Positions 35,391-47,114 of a stretch of 64,000 nt of DNA are shown one piece after another (the first letter of the stretch is position 1; every line of letters starts with the position of its first letter). The notes under the pieces were generated by a model. It was given only the letters and a program-made list of their open reading frames with translations. It made no database searches and had not been told where the DNA came from. Origin of the DNA: Aurelia coerulea (taxonomy: Eukaryota > Cnidaria > Scyphozoa > Semaeostomeae > Ulmaridae); contig CM076944.1 of the NCBI GenBank assembly GCA_039566865.1, forward strand, positions 7,462,501 to 7,526,500. Direction: 5' to 3'. Position numbers and translations under genes: made by a program.

Positions 35391-35790
35391 GACCACGGGG
35401 GGGGGGGGGGGTTCTTGGCCAAATTTTGGGTAGGGGTCTGCCGCGAGCACATTCAAAATGGTACCGTTGGCTAGACCAATTTTTACGAAAATGGTACCCT
35501 TGGCTAGACAAATTTGACCATTGTCTGGACCAATTTTTACGAAAATGGTATCCTTGGCTAGACCAAATTTGGCCATTTTCTGTGCCAATATTGTCAAATT
35601 TGTACCAAATATGATATCATGACCGTTTGCTAGACCAATATTGTCAAAAATGATACCCTTGGCTAGACCGTTGTGGCCAAATTTGCAAAAAAGGATACCC
35701 TTGGCTAGACTAGAAGTCTGAAAAAGTATACCCTTGCTCGCGGCACATCCCCAGGTACCTTTACTATGGAAGAACCCCCCCCCCCCCGTT
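35391..35790. repeat. foldback with internal degenerate tandem repeats
   Basis: A G15 tract at 35397-35411 followed by GTTCTT mirrors a C13 tract at 35777-35789 preceded by AAGAA. Between them a 30-50-base unit containing CCTTGGCTAGACCAA recurs at least six times between 35465 and 35710. The repeats produce an open frame on the minus strand with a repeating LAKGTIF phrase, which is taken as an artefact of the repeat. Confidence 0.6.
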
Positions 35791-36112
35791 GTAAAGACAT
35801 ACTTTACCACATTTTTAATCCATGACGATTAGTTGAAGCACCCCTTCCCCCCAGACAATCTTGATTTTAAAGCTTATTGGCCTTAGCATTCCATCAGAGT
35901 TGCGAATTGCCATGCATTTTCATCCTACCGTCATAGAACAGCCTTGGTGTTGGTCTGGAGGGGGGGGCAGGACAATTGCAATACAAGGCATAATTAGCTT
36001 AGGTGTTCCAACACTTTTGGCAAGAATTGTAGCTGTTTGGGCCTTAAAAGTTAAGATTTTTAAAGATTTTAAAGATAAAAATTTTCATGTGTTGCATTTC
36101 TTTTCATTTTAG

Positions 36113-36240
36113 GTGCTTGTTCAACGAATTCTGGTAGACTGACCCAACGGAGGACTGTGGTCACAGCACAATCTTGTGGGGGTACATGCCCATCATTGCA
36201 ACGAACAATATCATGTACTCCTGTGCCAATACAATGCCAG
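36113..36240 (+). CDS. common exon 3: second part of TSR-4
   Basis: The acceptor TTTTCATTTTAG completes Gly from exon 2. It reads ACSTNSGRLTQRRTVVTAQS then CGGTCPSL and CTPVPIQCQ, the arginine layer and last three cysteines of a TSR. It ends in phase 0 at GTACGT. The intron inside TSR-4 sits just after the W-x-x-C part, at the same place as the intron inside TSR-6 (exons 4 and 5). This suggests that exon pairs 2-3 and 4-5 arose by duplication. Confidence 0.85.
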
Positions 36241-36362
36241 GTACGTCACTCAGTTTCTTTCTCTATCAAGAGTGTTTATGTGCATGGGCTTTTCGTCATT
36301 CAACTTTGATTAAATTTTGGCCACACGATCCAACCTTTGAGCCAAAATTAGCTATCAGTTAT

Positions 36363-36945
36363 AATAATAATACAATTTATTTACAGTTGGCTAGGGAGAT
36401 AGCTAATGCTAATAAAGGCCAACTCTACCCTATTTACAATGTCTGAAATTATGCTATATTAAACAAATGCGGCAGTTACATCCGGATCCCTTCCAACTTC
36501 TGATTTTCATTTTGAATTCATCATCGCTTTTCGCAGCTTTGTAATGGTCTGGAAGCCGATTTCAAACCATGCTACCCCTATACGAAAGAGACTCGTTTCC
36601 ATATTTATTAGTCCTGGTTTTAGGAAGTTGGAGGAGATCCTTTATTCCTAAGTTATATGGAAGCACTTTTCTATTGAAGAACTCCCGCAGAAAGGAAGGG
36701 TTTCCAGAAGTAATACATTTGTATACCTCTAGCATAAGTTTTTGCAACTTTTTACATTTATTGTGATTTCCCCGTTCTTGTGTAAGAGTTCTTCAAAACT
36801 GGAGTCAAAATCATTTAGCAGCACTCTCAGGGCACGCTTATGAACCCGATTGACTCCATGGTAGGCCCAACGTTTGTTGAGATTAAAGTTTGAAATTGAG
36901 CAGAAAATCTTGGAAGTTCCGGGTGGAATTTGCTATTGTTCGGAG
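36363..36945 (-). pseudogene. LINE reverse transcriptase C-terminal fragment (minus strand)
   Basis: Read on the minus strand, 36850 downward gives RVHKRALRVLLNDFDSSFEE, then LMLEVYKCITSGNP, then SLSYRGSM followed by a stop where Trp is expected and NRLPDHYK. These are the conserved tail motifs of CR1/Jockey-like non-LTR reverse transcriptases (RALR..NDF..S..ELL, YRG..WN.LP). Frames are broken by shifts and stops. An ATAATAATAAT tract at 36362-36372 marks the 3' tail. Dead insertion in the intron between exons 3 and 4. Confidence 0.7.
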
Positions 36946-37341
36946 GTGTCGTTAGATGATGCTTTAGTTTATCAGCCTGCCTACAAGGTATCCAACTAGG
37001 GTGGCCTAACGATCCAACATTTCTCCCAACAATTGTTCGGTTAAATATTGGCTCAAATGTTCGATCTTTTGGCCAGGGCTGGACATTTCTACACTTTCTT
37101 ATGAAGGGAGATATCATGTTTTGTTAATCGTCTATTGTGAGATTGTTTTTGTAATCTGTTCTTTCCTGTTACCACATTATCAACTGTTTCTTGCAGTGTT
37201 TCTTCTCCGTCAAATTACCATTAAGTTTTTATTTTTACAACAGCTTGTATTTTACAAATAAAATTGAATTGAATCGAAATGCCCTTTATTGCCTGCCACA
37301 GATTTTGTTGCTCAAAGCTTTTCAACGTTTTGATTTTGTAG

Positions 37342-37561
37342 GTGTCAAACTGGGGTGCATGGGGCACATGTACCCTGAAAAGTGGCAGTTGCGGTGCTGG
37401 AACTCAAGCACGAACAAGAACTATAACAACACAGCCCTATTGTGCTGCATCCTGTCCAGCAACGACTGAAAGTAGAAACTGCGTACATAGTTGTTGCCCA
37501 GTTGACTGTGTATTGTCACAATGGACTGCTTGGGGAACATGCTCTGCTAATTGTGGTTTAG
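37342..37561 (+). CDS. common exon 4: TSR-5 and first part of TSR-6
   Basis: The acceptor TTTTGATTTTGTAG opens phase 0. TSR-5 reads VSNWGAWGTCTLKSGSCGAG, then TQARTRTITTQPYC. After the hinge CCPVDC, TSR-6 starts with LSQWTAWGTCSANCGLG and the exon stops in phase 1 at GTGAGT. WTAWGTC has the WxxW motif that can be C-mannosylated in TSRs. The layout (one full TSR plus the head of the next, phase 1 exit) repeats that of exon 2. Confidence 0.9.
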
Positions 37562-37827
37562 GTGAGTATCGACTGTTTGAGTTTTCAAAGGTCAATGACT
37601 CCTCTTCAAACATCTGCTTTCAACATAGCACTTGGAAATTGTTAGGATTTCAAGCTGTTAAAAATGAGCATCAAGTTTTATCTTCTCTTAGGACTAGGAC
37701 GTCATGTTGATTTTGGACCGATCTGCTAGCTATGAATGAAAATAGAAACCTTTTTTCTGTAAATTGAGAAGTTTAAAACTAACGAAAAGGCAAAAGATGA
37801 ACGCTTAGTTTCTTAGAACAATATTCA

Positions 37828-38339
37828 AGCATAGGGCTCAAATCTTTCAAATCTTTAAAAAGGTCGGTGTAAAATCCTAACTTATTTTTCTTTGAATTGG
37901 ATTGCTTGAAAGGAAATTATGGTACTTTGCTGTAAATCTGCCGTGGAAATTTTATGATATCTTTATTTTTTTCAAAATGGCAGCAATTTGATAATTTTTG
38001 AAAAAATTCATGGAAAATTTTGAAAAGATTTAAATCATTGTAAATCCTAAACTAATAGAGGAAACATTACATAACCTTCAAGAAAACCATAGTTTATGGA
38101 GGTCTACAATATGGTGGCAAGCAGAAATCTGTAGCTTTTGTAGTTTAGGATTTAGAAATTTGATGACGTCATAGCCTCAAATTTAATAAATGCCGCCATA
38201 TTGAAACTAATCAAGATATCAATAAATTGCCACGGCAGATTTACAGCAAAAAACCCCAAGTTCCTTCCAAGCTATCTATTTCAAAGAAAACGGCAATAAA
38301 ATTTTACACCGACCTTTTTAAAGATTTGAGCCCTATGTT
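37828..38339. mobile_element. 512-bp foldback element, AGCATAGGGCTC family
   Basis: Ends AGCATAGGGCTCAAATC and GATTTGAGCCCTATGTT, flanked by a perfect nine-base duplication CAATATTCA (37819-37827 and 38340-38348). Full-length sister of 30249-30760 and 51230-51743. Confidence 0.85.
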
Positions 38340-38994
38340 CAATATTCAGGTTTCTTGGTAAGGATAGTAGTAATCCCATCAATGGAATGAAGAAAATACC
38401 CATGGCACATCTCTCCACATTCTAAAAATCTAACATTCAAGGATTTAATTGATAATTTCAAATAAGTGACATAGGATCCCAATATTTCCCCCTCTATGGG
38501 GCCTATTTTCTCACAATTGCGAACGCTGTTTACATGTCCTAAATGTTTACATAGCCAAAATTGGTTCTAAAATAATCTTTTCAATGCTTCTCTGAGATTC
38601 TTGTCAGAACCATTGTGCATGGTTTCAATGTTTCTATGAACTCAACAATGTCATGTATTATTTTGAGGCCAGAACTGTAATTTAACGATCGATAACACAG
38701 TTTAATGATCGGTATCTCAAGAGTTTATTTCACCTTCTTAAGTTATATTGTGGTATCAGAGTATTTCAATTTTTTCTGAGCTCTATGCGTGCAGTGGTGG
38801 AAAAAATATTTGCCTCCTTGCGAAATAAAGTAAAACCAGAATTCTTCCTTCCATTGTTTTATCAATTTTCTATAGTCCCGGATTTGAGTTGAGTTGCAAT
38901 ACTGTGTACAGTGTAGTTGATAAGCCACTAGGAACTGGAATTACTCTTAAAAGCTTCCTTGGATCACAAAACTGTAAATAAAAACATCCAAACA

Positions 38995-39205
38995 TTGATT
39001 TTCTTTTATTCTTTCCTGTTCTCTTCACATTTTCAACCTTTGTTTTCTTTGTCGTCCGATCTTCTTTCCATCCTTTGTTTTTTCTCCTCTCCTTTTTCTT
39101 ACTTTTTTCCCTTTAATTTCTTCCCTCCCTTCAACGTTTTTTCTTTTCCTTCCTTCTACTCCTCTTTCTCTCTTTCCTCCCCTTTTCTTCCTTCCAGACA
39201 AACAA
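38995..39205 (+). repeat. pyrimidine-rich tract
   Basis: About 200 bases of mostly C and T on the + strand within the intron before exon 5. It may simply be low-complexity DNA. It is too far from the acceptor at 39654 to be its own polypyrimidine tract. Confidence 0.6.
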
Positions 39206-39348
39206 GTTTCCTGCGAAGCTGCTTTGCGGCTTCACGCACTTTTTCCACCTCTGTATGCGTGTGTCCCTGTTGTATGGGTTTCGGAAACTATCTTAGCTGT
39301 TGCTTAGGCCCTTCGAAGTTGGTTAATGCCTTTAACATATACAGTTAA

Positions 39349-39566
39349 GCCCGAAATTATTCATACCTATGCCAAATTCTGAGTATTTTGCATCGTTCTA
39401 TTTGAGGACCAATTTTACTGTGGCTGAAGTTTCGTAAGAATGTGATAACAGGCTGAAACAAGTGCTACAAGAGACATTTCAAGGAATGAAATATCTTGTG
39501 AATTGGCTAGCAAACATAACGATTGAAAGTACTCCAAATTTGGTATAGGTATGAATAATTTCGGGC
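39349..39566. mobile_element. 218-bp TTAA-flanked foldback element
   Basis: Ends GCCCGAAATTATTCATACC and GGTATGAATAATTTCGGGC are perfect inverts, with TTAA at 39345-39348 and 39567-39570. It ends only 88 bases before exon 5, so it lies close to where the branch site of that intron would be. Confidence 0.85.
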
Positions 39567-39654
39567 TTAACTGTAGATTCAATTCAATTCAGTTCAATAG
39601 ATACAAAACTATGAAATTTGATGTTGATATCTCAAACATATTCGTTAATTTCAG

Positions 39655-39932
39655 GATCGCAAATAAGAACACGACGAGTTCAAACACCGGCCAGTTGCAA
39701 TGGAAGATGCAGTTCAGTACTATCCCAAACTCAGTCCTGCACAGTCATTCGGAAAATAGACTGCCAGTTAAGTCCCTGGACGGCTTGGTCCATATGTAAT
39801 TCCGGATGCGGTAATGGTATTCAGCAAAGATCTCGAACAGTAACTGTAAGACCTACACCATGCGGACAGCAATGCGGGGTTTTATCTGAAACTAAGCAGT
39901 GTCAAAGCTATAGAGAGAATAGAGACTGTCAG
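39655..39932 (+). CDS. common exon 5: second part of TSR-6 and TSR-7
   Basis: The acceptor TTAATTTCAG completes Gly. The sequence continues SQIRTRRVQTPASCNGRC and ends TSR-6 at CTVIRKIDCQ. TSR-7 is LSPWTAWSICNSGCGNGIQQ with SRTVTVRPTPCGQQC and a closing CQ. It ends in phase 0 at GTATTA. All TSR cysteines are present, as expected for folded extracellular modules. Confidence 0.88.
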
Positions 39933-40756
39933 GTATTAATTTTAGTCATTTTATTTCATAGAATAAAGATTACTTCACTTCAGTTCCGATTGGCCGGAAA
40001 AAGCTTCCTCTTTTTATAAAAACACCAAATTTATGCTACCGCTCTTAAAGTTTTATTTTTGCCTAAGTGTGGCAAGAATCGAATATATTTCGTTTGATAA
40101 TAGTTATGAATTATCATTTCGTCTGTGATGTTTTGAAAGGCATCGTATTTCCATTAAAGGGCTTTTTATGAGATCATACCCCAGTTGCTGCAAATTCAGG
40201 GGTTCAAAATCAAAACTTTGCCCCACCAACGCCCTATGCAGTACAATTTGCCGTGTGCAAAAATCAGTTTAAGTTTAAATCATAACCATACATTTCAGCT
40301 TTGTCTTCGACGGTTTGCAAAATTGAAATGCTACAAGGCTAGGCTTCGGATTATCCGATAAGCTTCAAGAATTGTCCAATAGATAATTTAGAGAATCCCG
40401 TAATATATTTATATCCTCTTATTATCCTGACTCGGCCATAAAAGGACCCGTAAATCCATGACAGATTAACGTTAAGTGCAATAAAAAGCCACATGAACTG
40501 CCCTTTAAACCATTAGTGAACGACCATGATAGATCCAAGTTATATACCCTACGTTTTTTACCCACGTTACATCATGGGCAATAATATGCACCGTTGATGT
40601 GGCCTATATTATGATCAAAATTGTAGTTTTACTCACTGTGTTGTTTCTCTTCTACGGGATTGCAAGTAAAGCTTGATAAAGTTGCTATTCCTTTGTTCTT
40701 CTCTCGTCACAGTAATTAATCGAATGCTCGCATTATTCAAATACTGTTGAAACGGT

Positions 40757-40860
40757 TGGAGCTCCTACGCAGCGAGACGTCTTATTTCAAACTTCCCTTC
40801 AAAATATTTTTAAATTAAAGAGAAGGTTGACATGAGACGTATCGCTGCGTAGGAGCTCCA
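40757..40860. mobile_element. 104-bp foldback element
   Basis: Ends TGGAGCTCCTACGCAGCGA and TCGCTGCGTAGGAGCTCCA are perfect inverts. A related end occurs at 17946-17970. It lies in the intron between exons 5 and 6, the rest of which (39933-41486) shows nothing else recognisable. Confidence 0.7.
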
Positions 40861-41486
40861 TTTAATCAATCAATTCTAGGCCATAGTCCGCGGTCTCTAC
40901 ATGTGATTAGCCACTGCATTTGTTCATTTTGAAAAATGGCCATTTTAACCATTTTAATTTCAATCCGACACGGCAAAAAAAATGTTTAAATCAGATGTTT
41001 AGACACAGCAGATTCTCCTGTTTTTAATACAATTCGATTCGACACTGCAGAAAAAAAAGATGTTTAAACTAGGACTCACACATTCAAAAAAGATCGAATT
41101 TGGCCGATGCTGAAAATATGGATCCTTACTGCAGAAGTTGAACCGATAGAAAAGTTTGACTTTAGTTCACTTACCTGTCAGCTTAACAACTGCAGTGTAT
41201 ATCTAGACTGACGATGTGATTCCTTGTACTCGTACAACGTTTTTAATCTGATGTTTTTATTTTCACTCATACAAGGACTAACGACCAAACATGGCCTAAA
41301 CTAGTCTGTGTTCTAAAGCTGTATTGTCATGAGTCTCAGTGTGAAGCCATAACATCATCCTTTCCGCTCAGACTAAATTTGATTTTCAGACAGTTTTAAA
41401 ATTGCAGTGTGCCCACAAAGGACCCTGGGTGACAATAGTTCTTTAATGATCTTTCTACAGAACAGTCTTCTTTTTCGTTCTTTTAG

Positions 41487-41606
41487 GTTGGAAACTGGAT
41501 GGCATGGCAAGGATGTGACTCAAATTGTAGCTACGGGACCAAGGAAAGATTCAGAACTGTTACTGTCACCAAACGATGCAATGGTGCTTTATGTCCAACG
41601 TTGAAA
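41487..41606 (+). CDS. common exon 6: TSR-8
   Basis: The acceptor TTCGTTCTTTTAG opens phase 0. VGNWMAWQGCDSNCSYGTKE then RFRTVTVTKRCNGALCPTLK, ending in phase 0 at GTGAGT. Exactly 40 codons. The last cysteine of this TSR would come from the start of exon 7 (DTAAC). Last TSR before the EGF-like module. Confidence 0.85.
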
Positions 41607-41997
41607 GTGAGTTCTTTTTACAGGATATACACAAAGTATTATTTACGAAATTTCTTTATGTAAGGAAATATCCTTATGATAGTTTATGCCTGGCCAGGTT
41701 TTCTCTAAGAAATCTTCCATAAACTGAAGTCCTTTTAGTACCAAAATTATCTCTTAAGGTGGCTGGATCTCCAAAACCTGATTGGAATGCCCTTCCTTAT
41801 TTATTCACAAATGCAAGGCTGTATCGTGGAGAAATTTTCGGGGGCAAGGAGGCATGTGTTTCTCAGAATAATAAAACAATGGGATTGTGGCACCCCTGTA
41901 TAAGAAAATAATGAACACAGGGATTTTAAGGGGGGCCAGAACACTGCATGAACAAGAGCCGCATGGCCCTGAAATATGAGGCCTTTCTTTCATTCAT

Positions 41998-42185
41998 TCA
42001 TTATTTTATTTTAAGTAGGCTGGAAAGATTTCTATTTCTCGCTAATTTTTGCTACTATGTATACCCCATCGACGCATGGGACCCCTAGTTTAACGTCCCT
42101 TCCGACGGATGGCCAAGTGAGTCGCTTGCTTAGGCATCTGGAGGGTCATCCATCCAAAGTTTGACCTCAATCGACCAAGCTTAGC
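41998..42185 (-). mobile_element. degraded SINE copy related to 29686-29985
   Basis: It shares the start TTATTTTAAGTAGGCT, the body CATGGGACCCCTAGTTTAAC, and, at the far end, a decayed GGGTCATCCATCC (complement of GATGGATGACCC, against GATGGGTGACC in the other copy). Same orientation. Shorter and more diverged. Confidence 0.5.
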
Positions 42186-42791
42186 ATAAAGTGTGTGTGA
42201 GTCTGTATGTACTTTTGTTAGTGTAGCTTTTCTTCTTTTGTTGGAACATAGTTGTAGAAGGAAGGTGGCCTGGAAGCGCTACACTTCTAACTCTTGATAG
42301 ATTTTTTGATCGCGCCTGGACCTCCGAAGGTGCACGAGTGTGGACCTCAGGGTTGTTGATGTTGCTCGTCAAACCCTAAAGCGCCTAACACAATGGCACA
42401 TTGTTTGCTCCCGGGCTGTCCCTCTCTTACGACTATCATTGGAACAGTTTAAATTTAATTGTAAGTGCCATACATTGTGGGAACTTTGCTGACTATAAAT
42501 CCTTTCCCACTATGGATGGCACGTAGTTAATTACCCTCGTTGTTTTGTAAATAGTTCGTTTTTTAAATGAATGAAGAAAAAAACATGCTTAATTTCAATT
42601 ATCTAACGGAAACTGTATATGCCACTCGGTCACTCACCCACATATATCATGCCCACTTGGCAGAGGATCTGCTTTGTATGTGCACACAGATTCTTCGTCG
42701 TCATCCTGTAACCTATGGAAACTCTCTGCCTTCCCTAATCATATATCTCGGAAATCAAGGTTTACAATGATTGTTATAATTATATTTGTAG

Positions 42792-42948
42792 GATACTGCA
42801 GCTTGCGGCTTACCTAATGGTGGCTGTCAACAACTTTGTCGTACATCGGATGGTGCATGTTCTTGCTTCCCTGGCTATAAATCGACAAATCGAACTCATT
42901 GTACTTTGAAAGACTGTGGACAACCAAATGTTAACTTCTGCCCATTAG
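42792..42948 (+). CDS. common exon 7: EGF-like module
   Basis: DTAACGLPNGGCQQLCRTSD then GACSCFPGYKSTNRTHC is a compact six-cysteine EGF-like domain (C-x6-C-x3-C-x7-C-x-C-x11-C pattern by eye) without the calcium-binding D-x-D/N-E start. CGQPNVNFCPL follows and leads into the sushi-like module. Acceptor TATATTTGTAG, phase 0; donor GTTTGT, phase 1. The donor is weaker than others in the gene. Confidence 0.82.
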
Positions 42949-44032
42949 GTTTGTGACTTTCATCAAATTTTTTCAGATGTTAGATTTGTATCTAGAAATG
43001 TATAGAAATGCGTGCTGTGATTTAGTTTATGTACAGTGAGACCTGCCTAGATTCATTACAAGCTCGTGGTTATCGATATTGATAGACTGATGGACGCTCA
43101 AACTACGACTCAGGGACTTTCACATTGAAAATTAGGACCAAATTGTTTCCCTCAATTTCATGTCCGAATATGGAAACCATAGCAACACTGTTCTAAAAGC
43201 CGAGTGCTCCAGGCAATGGTGTATGGGCCTAAGTTGTCGGCTCAAGCCTCAGATGATGAAACGCCTCAAAATTCAAGTTTTCAGTGACGTTAGCAATTAC
43301 CAAAAGCCACAAGGATCCAGATGAATGTTTCCTCAATCCAAGAATCAACAAACCTTTTACCTTCAACCAGGATTTCCTCATTTTGAAGGCCACTTAGCTT
43401 CCGTGAGCTCATCACAGCAATAAGAATTTCCAACTGCCGAAGGTTAAGTTGCCATGACTGCTTTTTAATCTCCTCTCAGTGCGAGTAGAAAAATCGGTGC
43501 CTTCTTTGTTTCGTTTCGTTCCAATTTTGTGTGTGAAAATCCATAAGTCCCAGTTTGAGCAAAAAGTTGTTGCGATAACATGGACTGTCTCCTGAGTCTA
43601 AGACCTGCCGCATTTATCTTCAATTTTCACCGAGTACTGCTGCTGCAACGAGGCACCGATTTAGGTTAATGAAGCAAAACTTATGCTCATACATATATGA
43701 TTAACATTGGCTAAAATGACACCGAATACACCAAATGAGCTCTTGGTGCATATATAATGTCTTTATCTCGTTTATAAAATTGACATTTGCTCCAAAATAA
43801 CACAACTGATGCCACCAAACGTCATGGATTTTGGATCCTAAGTAGCAAAAGATCAGCTTTTTAGTTTGGGACCTTGAATTGTGTGTACATGAGCAACAGG
43901 AGACATGATGATTTGACTTTGAAATTAATGTATAATGGGAACTTACTAGAGTTCTTTTTCGACGTTTTCTAATCTTGCAATTGCTGTCTGAATCTTATTT
44001 TCCAAGCCTATAATACTGAAACCGACCGCCAT
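42949..44032. other. intron sequence, nothing recognised
   Basis: No exon of the right phase and no repeat ends were identified in this part of the intron between exons 7 and 8. Confidence 0.4.
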
Positions 44033-44130
44033 CTTGAATGAATTTTCGCTCCTCCGCAAGCAATCTCGCGAAAACGTGCTTGTGGGTGTTTTTGAAAGAT
44101 TGCTTGCGAAGGAGCGAAGCTTCATTCAAT
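44033..44130. repeat. short inverted repeat
   Basis: CTTGAATGAATTTTCGCTCC near 44033 pairs with the complement at 44111-44127 (GGAGCGAAGCTTCATTC), and GCAAGCAATC with GATTGCTTGC, enclosing about 30 bases. Foldback remnant; no function seen. Confidence 0.55.
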
Positions 44131-44774
44131 TCAGAAACCGTTGATGCAGAATAATGGCGGTTAAAAAGGACTCGAGCTGTGATGCTGATTGTGTTGGCTT
44201 GGAAAATGCTATTCAGGCAGTAATTGCGAGATTAGGCAACGACAAAGAAGAACTTGAGTAAGTTGTAATTATATCTTAACAGCAGAATGAGTTAACTACG
44301 TAGTCAAATCACGATGAGAGTAGCTTAGGCCATTCATCGTAGCTTAGGCCATTGAAATCACTCATTTTATCTCCTGGTGCTCATGATGTGTAAGGCGAAG
44401 AAACCCATTTTTTACTGAAATTTTCCTTGACTTTTGTTGGTTTTGAGATTGGCCGATGACAAAGAAATTTATATGCTTGTTTCTTAACTTTCGGACCTGT
44501 TCTGACGTTTTACTGTGACCAGTGTCTGAAGAAAAAACCGGCAAATATTCCAATATTCGAAACGGCTCTGAGATTTTAAAGTTGAAAAAATCATCCAACA
44601 TGGAACCCAGTTTGGGTCGGGATTATCAGGCTGCACACACAACTTTATGATGTATATCTGATTGGTTAGCATGATTGCAGAATCGAAAAAAGTTTTCGCT
44701 TAATAGTCGCGGATAAAGGTGAACTTCCGTAGGACTTCGTAATAGCTTCAGTTTTTTTCATTTAATCCATATTT

Positions 44775-45010
44775 AAAGTTGGTATTTACAATAGTAACTA
44801 AGAACATACTAATTCAAACCAACTATTTACAAAGAAATATACTTTATACAAAAAATTATCGGCATATTTTGCAGGTGCATTTATCGCCAGCCCAGTCTTT
44901 GATCCTCTTTTTAAAAGCAGAAAGTGTTGGCTCATTTTTAACACTATCATCTAGGGTGTTCCAGAGAAAACTCCCTCTAAAGGACAGTGATTCTTGCCCA
45001 TAGCCCTATG
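44775..45010 (-). pseudogene. LINE reverse transcriptase tail fragment (minus strand)
   Basis: The minus strand from about 45005 gives YGQESLSFRGSFLWNTLDDS then LSAFKKRIKDWAGDKC, the typical FRG..LWN.L...FK..IK..  end of CR1/Jockey-like non-LTR elements. The 3' tail is AT-rich (TAGTTGGTTTGAATTAGT), shared with the fragment at 60945-61330. Confidence 0.65.
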
Positions 45011-45148
45011 TCTTTATTTGTGGCTCACTATCAGTGATTCAGGTCATCGAAGCTTCAACACCGATTTAGTCTTATTTGTGAAATTTTTCATTTTTTCCAG
45101 CGAGCATTTATGCCCAAACCAGTTACTTATAGGATCTCTTGTTTATAG

Positions 45149-45351
45149 GTGAAGCAAATGGAACTGTTTGCAAGCAGCCATGGGTCACGTGTCCAAACGG
45201 AAGAACGCTTTTCAGATCAACTTGCACATTAAGCTGTCCTCCTACATATAGGTTGAAAGGACTGACAACCATCTCATGCGAGACTGATGGAGGTTGGACC
45301 AAAGGATTTGGAACAACATATTGCAGAAGAATTAATGATCCTGCCTCAGAT
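45149..45351 (+). CDS. common exon 8: sushi-like (CCP) module
   Basis: EANGTVCKQPWVTCPNGRTL then FRSTCTLSCPPTYRLKG and ISCETDGGWTKG with a final YCRRI. It keeps the sushi hallmarks: C..G, C...C, and the C...G-W near the end, although one long loop is shortened. Phase 1 in, phase 0 out (GTGAGT). It separates the TSR/EGF half from the cadherin half. The sushi assignment is by motif only; a divergent related fold is possible. Confidence 0.75.
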
Positions 45352-46729
45352 GTGAGTATCCTCTTCCAGTTTGTATCTTTTTGATCAGCTGCACGAAATT
45401 TCATGACGTCTGACCCATTGAATAATTGACCTTTTAGCTGTTTGACAAAAAGATTTGAATCGAGCTATTTTTGCACATTTTTATGCGAAAGTGAAATAGA
45501 ATGGTGTTAGAGCTTCCATCACTGTTTGGCACATTCGAAAATTCTACGAAATGTATAAAAATATTGTTCGATTCACATTCTTTTGTAGAGTAACTAAAAG
45601 CTCTATTTCAAAGTAGTTCCAAATTTTCTTCATTCTTACTTTCTTTAAGTCGATAATATTAGGTAAAAACTTGAGAATAGTTGCCTTTGTTTGGAGGAAA
45701 TATTTTGATTACGCATATTAATATGTATGTGTAAAATGGTTTTCCAGTTCAAGTCATCCAAAAAGTATCTACTTTTGGTAGACCAAGGTAAATCGTAAAG
45801 TAATCTTCAAAATTTCTAAAAATATCGTTCGATTCAGACTCTTTTTTAGCATAGTTAGAAGGTCTATTGAATTGCATTAAACTTAGTTGAAACAACAAAC
45901 CAAGATACTTACATAGACCGATTTTGAAAATCTATGCTTCAATCTTTGGTAAGAATTTTGAATTGTACTTGATGGTCTTTTCTGTTTATTTTTCCATCGC
46001 CTACTTCTGGCGTAAGTAGTAAGCAATTTCTTGAAATTCCTTAGTCTGGAAACAGCTGGTTACAGGCTTTTGAGCATCCGGCATGCATCACAGCCCTAGA
46101 TTTAAAAGTGGCCTAATTTCATCCTGCATGAGTATGATTTTGTGATGTCGCTCAAGTTAGCACTACGTCACTGCAGCTCCAGATGCAGCTATAGTTTTGC
46201 TTGCGTGTGTTAAACATTGGAATTGAATTGAATGAAATGCACGAATTCCGCAAAAATCGCAGAAATGCCAGTTGCCCAAAAGCCTTTAAAGATAAGATCA
46301 TCAAATTTCAAGACGGGAGATAGTGGATACTGGATGCGTTTTTGATGCATTCGGTCGATCGATAAATTTCTGATGACGGTATCACAGTAAATGCCATGCA
46401 GCATGAAATTGAAATGTTGCAATCGTGTTTGACCTGGCAATTGTTTAAGCAGTTTTGCATAATTTAACATTTTTTACGTTTTTTTATTTATTCTCATAAA
46501 ATTTACAATGACAAACAATTTCAACATTACAAAACTACGGCAAATGGAGCATGGAAATACACAACAACCCTAAAACCTACACTTAACAACAAATATTAAA
46601 AAATCTACGAAAACGTCTACAGTGCTAAAACATAATGAACGGATTAAGGCGTCAAGCTATATTTTTGCATCCGTAAATTTTATCAGGAGGTGCAATACAA
46701 ATAAGAAAACCTCCAGATGATTTTGACAC
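45352..46729. other. intron sequence, nothing recognised
   Basis: AT-rich. Short direct similarities exist to 52680-52745 (the phrase TCGAAAATTCTAC..AATGTATAAAAA..TCGTTCGATTCA), which is a small dispersed repeat of unknown type. No gene. Confidence 0.4.
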
Positions 46730-46733
46730 TTAA

Positions 46734-46860
46734 AGGGAGTACAAAGACCAGCAGCCATCGTTTGTTTTATTTTTGTAAATTTCGTACAGTCAGTTATTGT
46801 GGAAGCTGTGCAGAGCAAGTTGCTAACTCCGCGCAAAGCATGCTGGTCTTTGTACTCCCT
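46734..46860. mobile_element. 127-bp TTAA-flanked foldback element
   Basis: Ends AGGGAGTACAAAGACCAGC and GCTGGTCTTTGTACTCCCT are perfect inverts, with TTAA at 46730-46733 and 46861-46864. It lies 51 bases before exon 9, inside the region expected to hold the branch point. Confidence 0.85.
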
Positions 46861-46911
46861 TTAACTTGAATTAGTAACACATATGATAAACACTTTTCCT
46901 CGTATTTCTAG

Positions 46912-47114
46912 ATTATCCTGTCTGGAAGCAACAGCGTGCCAGAAAATAGTCCAAGCAGAACATTGGTAGGGTCACTATCATCAGTGGATGTCAACCCTAG
47001 TGATAACCATACATATGCCATCGTTCCAGGAAGATCATATGCTGGAAAATTTGAAATCATTGGAAATGAATTGTATACACTGGTTACGTTTGATTATGAA
47101 TCAGGTCCTAAAAG
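46912..47114 (+). CDS. common exon 9: cadherin repeat 1, first part
   Basis: IILSGSNSVPENSPSRTLVG and LSSVDVNPSDNHTYAI carry the PEN and D-x-N..D elements of a cadherin repeat; FDYESGPKR replaces the canonical LDRE. Phase 0 in (CGTATTTCTAG), phase 2 out (GTATGA). Cadherin repeats are calcium-dependent extracellular modules. The pattern resembles repeats 7 and 13 (GKFEIIGNELYTLVTFDYE against SRFDVAGNALYGIMPFDYE). Confidence 0.85.

Noticed and set aside
35316..35810. Minus-strand 164-residue open frame with repeating LAKGTIF phrase
   Set aside because: It is a translation of degenerate tandem repeats inside a G/C-tract foldback.
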